Positions 52,195 through 59,957 of a stretch of 64,000 bases of DNA are shown piece after piece. Source of the DNA: Methylobacterium sp. B4 (GTDB taxonomy: Bacteria > Pseudomonadota > Alphaproteobacteria > Rhizobiales > Beijerinckiaceae). Position 1 is the stretch's first letter, and every line of letters starts with the position of its first letter. The stretch lies in contig NZ_QJJJ01000008.1 in assembly GCF_003201865.1 (NCBI RefSeq), positions 124,001 to 188,000 of the forward strand, given 5' to 3'. The position numbers and the translations under genes were made by a program. Under the pieces are notes generated by a model. It was not told where the DNA came from. It made no database searches and saw nothing but the letters and a program-made list of their open reading frames with translations.

Positions 52195-52590
52195 TCAAGC
52201 GGCCCGGGCGGTGAGCGTCGCGCGCTCGGCCTGTCGCAGCAATTCCAGCGGAAGCCAGGGCTTGCGCATGTAGACGGCGTGCGGCGGGATCTCGCCATTC
52301 CGCTCCTCGCGCGCCTCGGAGGTCACGACGAGCCGGACGTCCGGCCAGCGATCCTCCACGGTCCGCGCCAGCGCCGCGCCGTCCATCACCCCCGAGAGAT
52401 GCGTGTCGGCGATCACCATGGCGACGGTGACGTCGTCGCGCTCGAGGATCGCGAGCGCGTCCTCGGCGCTCGAACAGGCGATGACGTCGAGATCGGTCTC
52501 CTCGATCAGGGCGGTCGCGAGGTCGCGGGCGGCCTCGTCATCCTCCACGACGAGCGCGACCGGGCTGTCGGCGGTTCGGGCGTGAGCCAT
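52195..52590 (-). CDS. Single-domain response regulator
   Basis: A 131-residue receiver domain only. The acidic pair is in VVEDDEAARDL, the phospho-acceptor Asp62 in VIADTHLSGVMDG, the signalling Ser in VVTSEARE, and Lys in MRKPWLP. No output domain, so it acts through a partner, as CpdR-like or FixJ-phosphatase-type receivers do in Hyphomicrobiales. No kinase is adjacent. About 280 bases upstream of it (52591-52866) are shared with the divergent amidotransferase gene. Confidence 0.88.
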   Translation of the reverse strand: MAHARTADSPVALVVEDDEAARDLATALIEETDLDVIACSSAEDALAILERDDVTVAMVIADTHLSGVMDGAALARTVEDRWPDVRLVVTSEAREERNGEIPPHAVYMRKPWLPLELLRQAERATLTARAA

Positions 52591-52866
52591 GATGTCTCCC
52601 TGATGCTGTGCGAACGGGTCGAGAGCAGCCGCCCGGCAAAGGGCGCGCGACGGCGGAATCGGCGGTGGCCGATCGATGCTTTCCCTGCGACAACAAGCGG
52701 AGGGATGTTCGGTTCAGGGACAATCGTACCGGATTTCCGGACCGCACCCTTAACGGATCGTTCACTTTGACGATCGAATTGTTACGATCCGGCGACGCGA
52801 GGCGGCCTGAACGGACCGAGCCTTGCATCTCCCGCCCCGGACCGCAAAGGAGGCTCTCGTCCCGCC

Positions 52867-53652
52867 ATGTGCCGCTTCCTCGCCTATCTCGGTGAGCCGG
52901 TTTTCCTGAACGAGCTGGTCTGCGCGCCGACGCACTCGCTGGTCCACCAGTCGCTGCACGCGGTCGAGGCGAAGACCGAGACCAACGGCGACGGCTTCGG
53001 GATCGGCTGGTACGGCGAGCACGCCGAGCCCGGCCTCTACCGCGACATCTGCCCGGCTTGGTCGGACGAGAACCTCGTGAATCTCTGCCGTCAGGTGCGG
53101 GCGCGGACCTTCTTCGCCCATGTGCGCGCGGCGACCGGGACGGCCACGACCCGGGCGAACTGCCACCCCTTCGCCCAGGGTCGGCACCTGTTCATGCATA
53201 ACGGCCAGATCGGCGGCTATCACCGGATCAAGCGGCGCCTGGAGGCGATGATCCCGGACGAATTGTACGACACCCGCCGCGGCTCGACCGACTCCGAGGC
53301 GATCTTCCTGTTGGCGCTGGCCAACGGCCTCGACGCCGATCCCGTCGGCGCCATGGAGGTGACGTGCGCCACCGTGCGCGGCCTGATGCAGGAGGCGCGC
53401 ATCAGCGAGGCCTTCCGCTTCACCGCGGTGCTGACCGACGGCGAGAGCCTCACCGCCTTCCGCTGGGCCTGCGACGGGCGCCCGCCGAGCCTTTACTATC
53501 GCGAGAGCGAGCGCGGCCTCACCGTGGTCTCCGAGCCGATCGACGGCTGCAAGGAGGGCTGGAAAGTGGTGCCCAAGGGCGGAACGCTGCGGGCGCGCCG
53601 GGGCACCCGCGCCATCGTCACCCCACCGCGCGCGGAGCGGGCCGCCGCCTGA
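52867..53652 (+). CDS. Class II glutamine amidotransferase (YafJ/EgtC-like)
   Basis: A 261-residue Ntn-hydrolase. The nucleophile is Cys2 (MCRFLAYLGEP), exposed after Met removal. NGDGFGIGWYG (about residue 40), ARTFFAHVRAATGTATTRANCHPFAQG (residues about 78-104) and FMHNGQIGGY are glutaminase-fold motifs. No synthase domain is attached, as in YafJ and in EgtC, which hydrolyses gamma-glutamyl amides in ergothioneine synthesis. No ergothioneine genes are nearby, so the substrate is unknown. Confidence 0.88.
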   Translation: MCRFLAYLGEPVFLNELVCAPTHSLVHQSLHAVEAKTETNGDGFGIGWYGEHAEPGLYRDICPAWSDENLVNLCRQVRARTFFAHVRAATGTATTRANCHPFAQGRHLFMHNGQIGGYHRIKRRLEAMIPDELYDTRRGSTDSEAIFLLALANGLDADPVGAMEVTCATVRGLMQEARISEAFRFTAVLTDGESLTAFRWACDGRPPSLYYRESERGLTVVSEPIDGCKEGWKVVPKGGTLRARRGTRAIVTPPRAERAAA

Positions 53653-53674
53653 GACTTGCCCAGGCGGAGCAACC

Positions 53675-53810
53675 ATGATCATGGATTCGAAAGGACGAGT
53701 CCTTTCGCGGGTGCGGGGCCAAGGCCCTGCAAATCGGCTCCGCCGACGTCAGGGCGCTGCCCTGACAACCCGCCAAAGGGCTGAAAGCCCTTTTGGAATC
53801 CCATGATCAT
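53675..53810. repeat. 136-base composite palindromic element
   Basis: Near-perfect ends ATGATCATGGATTC (53675-53688) and GAATCCCATGATCAT (53796-53810) are inverted copies. Inside are three perfect hairpins: CGAAAGGAC/GTCCTTTCG (53688-53707), GTCAGGGC/GCCCTGAC (53748-53766) and AAAGGGCT/AGCCCTTT (53775-53793). This looks like a small non-autonomous repeat. Its right end contains the start codon of the following gene. Confidence 0.8.
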
Positions 53811-54594
53811 CGAGTTCGAGACGGTTGCGGGCCTGTTCGGCGTGGCCGTGGTGGCGGGTGCCGTCGATGCCATCGCGGGCGGGGGCGGGCTGATGACGCT
53901 GCCGGCCCTGCTGCTGGCCGGCCTCGATCCCGTGAGCGCCATTGCCACCAACAAGCTGCAGGGCAGCGCCGGCTCGGTCTCGGCCACGATCGCCTTCGCC
54001 CGGCGCGGGCTGATCCGCTGGCGCGAGGCCGGACCCGTCGCGCTCGGCGCCGGCCTCGCCTCGGTGGGCGGCGCGCTCTGCGTCAGCCTGCTCCCCCGCT
54101 CCGTCCTCGACGCCCTGGTGCCGCTCATGCTCGTCGGCATCGCGCTCTACTTCGCGACCGCGCGGCGGATGAGCAACGAGGATGCGGCGGCACGCATCAC
54201 CCCCGGCCTGTTCGCCCTGACGTTGGCGCCGGCGGTCGGCTTCTACGACGGGGTGTTCGGCCCCGGCGCGGGCTCGTTCTACATGATCGGCTTCGTGACG
54301 CTGCTGGGTCTCGGCGTGGTGCGCGCCACCGCCCACACCAAGCTCTCCAACGCGGCGAGCAACCTGGGCAGCCTCGCCCTGTTCACCCTCCAGGGCGCGG
54401 TGATCTGGCCCGTCGGGCTCGCCATGGCAGTGGGCGCCTTCCTCGGCGCGCAGGCCGGCTCGGCACTGGCCGTGCGCCTCGGCGCCCGGCTGATCCGCCC
54501 GCTCCTCGTCGTCATCGCCTGCGCGATGGCGCTGCGCCTCTTGTCGAACCCGGCCAACCCGTTGCGTCAGGCCGTGGCCGGGTTCTTTTCATAG
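53803..54594 (+). CDS. TSUP-family (TauE/SafE) membrane permease
   Basis: A 263-residue membrane protein of the YfcA-like TSUP group, proposed exporters of sulfite or organosulfonates. It has seven or eight hydrophobic segments, the paired family motifs GAVDAIAGGGGLMTLPALL (residues about 18-36) with ATNKLQGSAGS, and GFYDGVFGPGAGSFYMIGF (about residue 146) with HTKLSNAASNLGSL. The ATG at 53803 lies inside the right end of the palindromic element, and only a weak GGAA precedes it. Substrate not deducible. Confidence 0.88.
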   Translation: MIIEFETVAGLFGVAVVAGAVDAIAGGGGLMTLPALLLAGLDPVSAIATNKLQGSAGSVSATIAFARRGLIRWREAGPVALGAGLASVGGALCVSLLPRSVLDALVPLMLVGIALYFATARRMSNEDAAARITPGLFALTLAPAVGFYDGVFGPGAGSFYMIGFVTLLGLGVVRATAHTKLSNAASNLGSLALFTLQGAVIWPVGLAMAVGAFLGAQAGSALAVRLGARLIRPLLVVIACAMALRLLSNPANPLRQAVAGFFS

Positions 54595-54622
54595 GCTCGT
54601 CAGCTCCTTACGGGCGGACGCT

Positions 54623-55669
54623 TCAGCGCGGAATGAAGGCCCAGTAGTCGAGATCGAGGATCACCGACGGGTCGTAGCCCTCGCCCTGCCGGTCCGGATA
54701 GGCGCCGCAAGACTGGTTCTTGGTCGCCACGGTGCGCAGGCGCAGCGCGCCGATATCGCTGCGGCCGGGCAGTTCGGCCGTCTCCAGCACCTCGGACCAG
54801 GCATAGACCGTATCGCCGGCAAAGAGCGGGGCGACGTGCCGTCCGGCATTGATGCCGCCGATGGCAAACGCGTTGGCGAGTCCGTTGAAGCTGAGCGCGC
54901 GGGCGAGCGAGATCACGTGGCCGCCATAGATCAGACGCTTGCCGAACTTGGTCTCTTTGGTCGCCACCGCGTCGAAATGCACCTTGGCGGTGTTCTGGAA
55001 CAGGCGGGTGGCGATCTGGTGCTCGGCCTCCTCGACGGTCATGCCGTCGACGTGGTCGATCTTCTCGCCCACCGCGTAATCCGAGAAGCGGTGCGGGCTG
55101 CCCGCGAGCGCGGTGTCGTAGGCCGCCGGATCGAGCGGGGGCAGGGCGTGGGCGAGGTCGGCCGGGTTCACCACCTTAGCGAGGCTCGGCACGTGCTCCT
55201 CGGCGATCGTGGCCTCCGGGTCGCGCTTGCGCACGAGAACCCAGCGGCAATAGCTCAGCACGGTCCGGCCCGAGGCGTCGGAGCCGGTGGAGCGCACGTA
55301 GACCACGCCGGTCTGGCGGTTGGAGCTTTCTTTCAGGCCGATCACCTCGGAGACGGTGGAGAGCGTCTCGCCGGGATAGACCGGACGGTGGAAGCCGCCC
55401 TCGGCATAGCCCAGATTGGCCAGCGCGTTAAGCGAGACGTCCGGCACGGTCTTGCCGAACACGACGTGGAAGGTGAGCAGGTCGTCCAGCGGGCTCGCCG
55501 GATAGCCGATGGCCTTGGCGAAGGCGTCCGAGGACTGCACGGCGAAGCGCGGGCCGTAGAGGGCGGTGTAGAGCGCGACGTCGCCCGTGGTGACGGTGCG
55601 GGGCGTGGCGTGGCGGATGGTTTCGCCGAGGCGGAAATCCTCGAAGAAGCGGCCCGGATTGGTCTTCAT
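54623..55669 (-). CDS. mcd: Mesaconyl-CoA hydratase (beta-methylmalyl-CoA dehydratase)
   Basis: A 348-residue enzyme of the ethylmalonyl-CoA pathway, hydrating mesaconyl-CoA to beta-methylmalyl-CoA during growth on C1 and C2 compounds. It contains two MaoC-like hot-dog halves. The start MKTNPGRFFEDFRLGETI, FHVVFGKTVPDVSLNALANLGYAEG, KIDHVDGMTVEEAEHQIATRLFQNTAKVHFD and YGGHVISLARALSFNGLANAFAIGGINAGRH follow the Methylobacterium enzyme closely. The frame is open 27 codons upstream, but MKTNPG is the family start. Confidence 0.95.
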   Translation of the reverse strand: MKTNPGRFFEDFRLGETIRHATPRTVTTGDVALYTALYGPRFAVQSSDAFAKAIGYPASPLDDLLTFHVVFGKTVPDVSLNALANLGYAEGGFHRPVYPGETLSTVSEVIGLKESSNRQTGVVYVRSTGSDASGRTVLSYCRWVLVRKRDPEATIAEEHVPSLAKVVNPADLAHALPPLDPAAYDTALAGSPHRFSDYAVGEKIDHVDGMTVEEAEHQIATRLFQNTAKVHFDAVATKETKFGKRLIYGGHVISLARALSFNGLANAFAIGGINAGRHVAPLFAGDTVYAWSEVLETAELPGRSDIGALRLRTVATKNQSCGAYPDRQGEGYDPSVILDLDYWAFIPR

Positions 55670-55760
55670 GGCTTGCGCGTCGCTCCCGTCACGGCTCTTC
55701 CTGGCCGGGGCGCCCATCCTGAATACGATATTCAGTCGAGGCCCTAACATCCTGATTTGT

Positions 55761-55804
55761 CACCGGCTTTTCGGACGGGTCGATGACCTTTCGAAAAGCC
55801 GGTG
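55761..55804. repeat. Inverted repeat between yggT-like and mcd genes
   Basis: CACCGGCTTTTCG (55761-55773) and CGAAAAGCCGGTG (55792-55804) are perfect inverted 13-base arms with an 18-base loop. It lies just upstream of mcd and 54 bases after the YggT stop. Terminator for the YggT gene or a regulatory structure; no clear T-run follows. Confidence 0.65.
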
Positions 55805-55857
55805 CGCGTCCGCCTTAGCAACGGGGCCGGCCCGCGCGCAATGCCGCGCGCCGCGCG

Positions 55858-56148
55858 TCAGAGGGCGATCTGGATATAGAGGTCGGTGACGAGCTTCTGC
55901 ACGAAGAGCAGCAGCAGGATCAGGATGATCGGGGAGATGTCGACGCCGCCGAGATTGGGCAGCAGGTTGCGGATCGGCCGCAGCACCGGCTCGGTGACGC
56001 GATAGAGGAACTCGCCGATCTGCGAAACGATCGGGTTGCGCACGTTGACCACGTTGAAGGCCACGAGCCAGCTCAGCACGGCACTCGCGATGAGGACGTA
56101 AATGTAGAGCTGGATGATGGTGTTGAAGAGCCAGAGCAGGGCATTCAT
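55858..56148 (-). CDS. YggT-family membrane protein
   Basis: A 96-residue protein with two membrane helices ([23 protein letters not shown] and [21 protein letters not shown]) and between them the family signature [27 protein letters not shown]. YggT proteins affect osmotic tolerance and cell division/plastid nucleoid organisation in relatives. The start ATG is at 56148, and tRNA-Ala is divergently placed 121 bases away. Confidence 0.93.
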   Translation of the reverse strand: MNALLWLFNTIIQLYIYVLIASAVLSWLVAFNVVNVRNPIVSQIGEFLYRVTEPVLRPIRNLLPNLGGVDISPIILILLLLFVQKLVTDLYIQIAL

Positions 56149-56269
56149 GCGGGGGGTATCGGTCCTCGTCGCCCCGCACGTGCTCCGAGCGTCGGGACGC
56201 GGGCGCGGCGGGAAATTTCCGGAATTGACAGGCCGAAGCGGACAAGCCTACAAGGCCCTCGCCTCGGAC

Positions 56270-56345
56270 GGGGCTGTAGCTCAGATGGGAGAGCGCCGCA
56301 ATCGCACTGCGGAGGTCAGGGGTTCGATTCCCCTCAGCTCCACCA
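56270..56345 (+). tRNA. tRNA-Ala (anticodon CGC)
   Basis: A 76-base tRNA. Acceptor GGGGCTG (56270-56276) pairs with CAGCTCC (one G-U), then A and encoded CCA to 56345. Anticodon stem CCGCA/TGCGG with loop ATCGCAC gives anticodon CGC at 56303-56305. The T arm has GGTTCGATTCC. Confidence 0.97.
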
Positions 56346-56370
56346 GGCTTTTCTGCCTGGTGGTTTCTTG
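56341..56370 (+). terminator. Terminator of tRNA-Ala
   Basis: CACCAGGC (56341-56348, overlapping the CCA end) pairs with GCCTGGTG (56355-56362) across loop TTTTCT, followed by GTTTCTTG. Confidence 0.7.
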
Positions 56371-56581
56371 AGACAGGCCAAGCGTTTAGCCGGGCCGGCG
56401 AAACACGATGGTACCCCACAAGGCACCCCGCCCGTCACCCCTGGGCGGAACGTTGTGACCACCTTTTTTGTCGCGCCCGTGGCATGCCAATCCTTTCTCG
56501 AACGAAGGATTGGCTTCCCGATCTTTTTGGCCTTCAAGGACCGCTATTTCTCGGTGGCTACTGTCAGCGGGCGCCGGCCGC
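56371..56581. other. tRNA-flanking interval with hairpin
   Basis: 211 bases between tRNA-Ala and the pirin stop. A 10-base-arm hairpin GCCAATCCTT/AAGGATTGGC sits at 56486-56514, and T-runs (CTTTTTTG near 56463, CTTTTTGG near 56524) are on the plus strand. This could be the boundary of inserted DNA, but no integrase or duplicated tRNA end is visible in the window. Confidence 0.4.
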
Positions 56582-57328
56582 TCACCGCGCGAGCACGTTC
56601 CCACTGAACATGCCGCCTCGGAAGACCGGCGCGCCCGGCACCGTCGCGAACAGGACGAGGTCGGCGTCGGATCGGGCCTGCACGCTGCCACCATCACCCG
56701 TCATGAAAGCCGTATCGCCGGCCCGAAGTGTCAGGTTGCCGACCTCGACCTCGCCGCCGAAGACGTAGAGCAGTCGAACTGCGTCGGATGCCGGGAGCGG
56801 TGGTAGCGGCAATGCGGATCCGACCGGAACCTGCGCGTCCGCGACCCATGCCTGCGCCCGGACCTCCAGCGGCGCGCCCTCGGGCGCCGCAAGGAGACGC
56901 CACGCCCCATGGCTGACGGCTTCCCCGAACTCGTGAAACTGGACCTTGGGTTCGAGGTCGGCCGCCCGCGGCCGCAGGAAGATCTGCAACGCCTCGACCG
57001 GCCCATGATCGAGCATGCGCTCCTCGTGCTGGAAGGTGTGGCCGGCGTTCATCATCATGAGCCGCGTCGCCGTGATCTCCTCCGTGTTTCCGACCGTGTC
57101 CCGGTGCAGCATCCGGCCGGCCCGGACGTAGGTCAGGATCTCGTCGTCGCGGTGCGGGTGCATCCCGATGACGTGCCCCGGTGCCACGGTGGCGCGGTCG
57201 ATCCGCCCGATGGCGCCCAGGCCGCTGTCCCCGCCTCCAAGGCTCAGCCCAGGGTAGATGACCTCGACGGCAAAGCCCCGGGCCGGATCGCCCTTCCGGT
57301 CGCCGCGCTTGAGCTTGGTCGCGTCCAT
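56582..57328 (-). CDS. Pirin-family cupin protein
   Basis: A 248-residue bicupin of the YhaK/pirin type. Metal ligands of the N-terminal cupin are seen in GMHPHRDDEILTYVRAG (residues about 55-71) and GHTFQHEE (about residue 96). The C-terminal cupin is LLYVFGGEVEVGNLTLRAGDTAFMTG. Pirins act as quercetin-like dioxygenases or redox-sensing cofactors. It is divergent from a LysR gene 109 bases away, which is a usual regulator-target layout. Confidence 0.9.
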   Translation of the reverse strand: MDATKLKRGDRKGDPARGFAVEVIYPGLSLGGGDSGLGAIGRIDRATVAPGHVIGMHPHRDDEILTYVRAGRMLHRDTVGNTEEITATRLMMMNAGHTFQHEERMLDHGPVEALQIFLRPRAADLEPKVQFHEFGEAVSHGAWRLLAAPEGAPLEVRAQAWVADAQVPVGSALPLPPLPASDAVRLLYVFGGEVEVGNLTLRAGDTAFMTGDGGSVQARSDADLVLFATVPGAPVFRGGMFSGNVLAR

Positions 57329-57437
57329 GATCCTATTCCCTTCTCGGTAAGCATCCTTGCCCCGGAACGTATCGTCGTCGTGGAGGGAACGGTATCGTTC
57401 GCTTCGGGCAAGCTCCGTCCCGGGAAGCGGAACGCAC

Positions 57438-58304
57438 ATGGACGTCGATGACCTGAGGACCTTCGTGGAGGTGGCCGACGCCGGCGGGGTGTCCGCGGCG
57501 TCCCGCCGTCTCAACCTAGCGAAGTCGATTGTCAGCCGGCGGCTTCTGAGGCTTGAGGCCGAGCTCGGCACCCAGCTCCTCGCCCGCACCACCCGGGGCG
57601 CGGCCCTGACCGAGGCGGGCACGACGTTCCGGGAGCACGCCGCGCGGGTCTGCGCGGAGGTGGACGCCGCCATGGAGGCGATCTCGGTCGGCGGCGAGCT
57701 CCGTGGCCTCCTGCGGGTCGCCGTGCCCTCCACCTTCGGCCCGACGCACTTCGCGCCGGCCATCGCCGAACTCACCCGCCGCCACCCTCAGCTGCAGATC
57801 AACTGCCGCTACAGCGACCGCTATGTCGACCTCGTCACCGAAGGCTTCGATTGCGGCATCCGGGTCGGCTACCTGGCGGATTCGAACCTCGTCGCACGCC
57901 GCATCGGGTCCTTCTCGGTCCGGCTGTTCGCGAGCCCCGACTACATCGCCAAGCGCGGCGTGCCCGAGAAGCCGGAGGACGTGCCCGGACACCCGGCCGT
58001 GATGATCGGCACGGAGACCTGGACGTTCAGCGCCGGGGGCAAGTCGTTCCCGGTCCGCCCGACGGGCCGCTTTCGAGCGGACAGCGCCGTGGCCATCGCG
58101 GAGGCGACGGCCGCCGGCGCGGGCATCACCGCGCTGCCCGACGTCATCGCGGAGCCCTACGTGGCCGCCGGCTCACTGGTGCCGATCATGCTGGGATACG
58201 CCCTTCCCTCCATCGGCATGTTCGTCGTGCGCCCGCCCGGGCAGCACCCGTCGCGCAAGGTGCAGGCCCTGACCGAGCTGCTGATCGAGCGCCTCGGCCG
58301 GTGA
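57438..58304 (+). CDS. LysR-family transcriptional regulator
   Basis: A 288-residue LTTR. The N-terminal winged helix (MDVDDLRTFVEVADAGGVSAASRRLNLAKSIVSRRLLRLEAELGTQLLARTTRGAALTEAG by position, residues 1-60) is followed by a periplasmic-binding-protein-like sensor with LRVAVPSTFGPTHFAPAIAEL and GFDCGIRVGYLADSNLVARRI. Divergent from pirin and upstream of the plus-strand redox cluster, so either could be its target. The start MDVDDLRTF is the family start. Confidence 0.93.
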   Translation: MDVDDLRTFVEVADAGGVSAASRRLNLAKSIVSRRLLRLEAELGTQLLARTTRGAALTEAGTTFREHAARVCAEVDAAMEAISVGGELRGLLRVAVPSTFGPTHFAPAIAELTRRHPQLQINCRYSDRYVDLVTEGFDCGIRVGYLADSNLVARRIGSFSVRLFASPDYIAKRGVPEKPEDVPGHPAVMIGTETWTFSAGGKSFPVRPTGRFRADSAVAIAEATAAGAGITALPDVIAEPYVAAGSLVPIMLGYALPSIGMFVVRPPGQHPSRKVQALTELLIERLGR

Positions 58305-58478
58305 GCCGCTTCGGCGTGGCGTGCATATGTCCGCCCGAGGAGGCGATCCCATTTTCGGCGTCCCGCATTCAGGGACGCAGAGTGCCTAAGGCGACGGCTA
58401 GTGGCGCCTCACGTGGGACGGCATCTTCGTGATGTCAGGCGGATCCGGAGCGGACCCGCCATACTAGCGGAGAGTGTT

Positions 58479-59102
58479 ATGTCCTACGAGAGACTGACCG
58501 CCGAGAATGCCGCTGTGCTTTTCGTCGACCATCAGACGGGACTCGCCAACGGCGTGCAGACCCAGTCGCCCGCGGACTTCCAGAACAACGTCAAGGCGCT
58601 CGTGACCGTCGCGCAGGTCTACGGCCTGCCGGCCGTGATCACGACCAGCGCCTCGGACGGCCCGAACGGCCCGATCATGCCGGTCGTGGCCCAGGGCCTG
58701 CCGAACGCCGCGGTCGTGCACCGTCCGGGCGAGATCAACGCCTTCGACAACTCCGAATTCGCCGCCGCCGTTAAGGCCACCGGCCGCAGGAAGCTTCTGG
58801 TCGCAGGGATTTCGACGGACGTCTGCGTGGCCTTCGCGGCCCTGTCGGCGAAGGATGCCGGCTACGAGGTCTACGCGGTCGTCGACGCCTCCGGCACCTG
58901 GAGCAAGCTCGTCGAGGACGCGGCCATAACCCGGATGGTCCAGGCCGGCATCGTTCCGATCAACTGGGTCGCGGTCGGCGCCGAGCTTCTGGCGCATTGG
59001 CAGTCCGCCACCGGCGAGGCGCACGCCAAGCTGATGGGCGACCACCTTCCCTTCGCCGGCAACAACTACGCCGGCTTCCTGGCCGCGAAGGGGCAGGCGT
59101 AA
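58479..59102 (+). CDS. YcaC-like isochorismatase-family hydrolase
   Basis: A 207-residue cysteine hydrolase. The triad pattern matches E. coli YcaC: Asp17 (LFVDHQTG), Arg82 (VHRPGEINAFDN) and Cys116 (ISTDVCVAFAALSA), with the cis-peptide region before the Cys. YcaC itself has no settled substrate. GGAGA is about seven bases before the ATG. First gene of a same-strand run that continues with GST and the fusion oxidoreductase (179 bases to the GST). Confidence 0.92.
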   Translation: MSYERLTAENAAVLFVDHQTGLANGVQTQSPADFQNNVKALVTVAQVYGLPAVITTSASDGPNGPIMPVVAQGLPNAAVVHRPGEINAFDNSEFAAAVKATGRRKLLVAGISTDVCVAFAALSAKDAGYEVYAVVDASGTWSKLVEDAAITRMVQAGIVPINWVAVGAELLAHWQSATGEAHAKLMGDHLPFAGNNYAGFLAAKGQA

Positions 59103-59281
59103 CGGTCTGGAGGGGCCGGACACCGACCGCACGGTGATGACCGGCTCCCCCCCAACCTGGGTTATTCCACTCCAGACAACAATGAACTGTCAAAGGCGAG
59201 CATTCTCGCCGCACTTCCACCGGGGCACCTTGTCCCTGCGGTTCGGGGCTTCACCCGGGCCGGCAAACAGGGAACGCAGTC

Positions 59282-59899
59282 ATGAAGCTCTATCACCATC
59301 CCCTCTCGGGCCACGCGCACCGGGCGCGCCTGTTCCTCTCGCTGCTCGGCGTGCCCCACGAGGCCGTCGAGGTCGACCTGAAGGCGGGCGCGCACAAGCG
59401 GCCCGAGTTCCTGGCCCTCAACCCGTTCGGGCAGGTCCCGGTGCTCGACGACGACGGCACCGTCGTCTCTGATTCGAACGCCATCCTCGTCTACGTGGCG
59501 CGCAAGCTCGGGCGGACCGATTGGCTGCCGGAGGATGCGGCGGGCGAGGCCGCCGTGCAGCGCTGGCTTTCGGTGGCGGCGGGCGAACTCGCCTACGGCC
59601 CGGCCGCCGCGCGGCTCGTCACCGTGTTCGGCGCCAAGTTCAACCCGGAGGAGGTGATCGGCCGGGCGCACACGCTGCTCGGTCGCCTGGAGGCCCATCT
59701 CACCGGGCGTGATTGGCTGGTCGGCGAGCGCCCCACCATCGCGGACGTCGCGCTCTACAGCTACCTGGCGCGCGCGCCGGAAGGCAACGTCGACCTGTCC
59801 GGCTACCCCACCGTCAACGCGTACCTTCGCCGGATCGAGGCCCTGCCGGGCTTCGTCCCGTTCGTCCAGACGCCGGCAGGCCTTACCGCCGCCGCGTGA
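59282..59899 (+). CDS. Glutathione S-transferase
   Basis: A 205-residue GST. The N-terminal domain reads [25 protein letters not shown], with [31 protein letters not shown] (residues about 45-75; the SNAI motif contacts glutathione). The C-terminal helical domain contains [27 protein letters not shown]. Similar to the YfcG/YghU-like or beta-class enzymes. It probably conjugates an electrophile handled by the adjoining redox genes. The ribosome site is weak. Confidence 0.92.
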   Translation: MKLYHHPLSGHAHRARLFLSLLGVPHEAVEVDLKAGAHKRPEFLALNPFGQVPVLDDDGTVVSDSNAILVYVARKLGRTDWLPEDAAGEAAVQRWLSVAAGELAYGPAAARLVTVFGAKFNPEEVIGRAHTLLGRLEAHLTGRDWLVGERPTIADVALYSYLARAPEGNVDLSGYPTVNAYLRRIEALPGFVPFVQTPAGLTAAA

Positions 59900-59957
59900 C
59901 CGCGCGGGTCCGGGCGCACCGCTGGGTGCGCCCGACCGGAATGGATGGGAGAGCACC

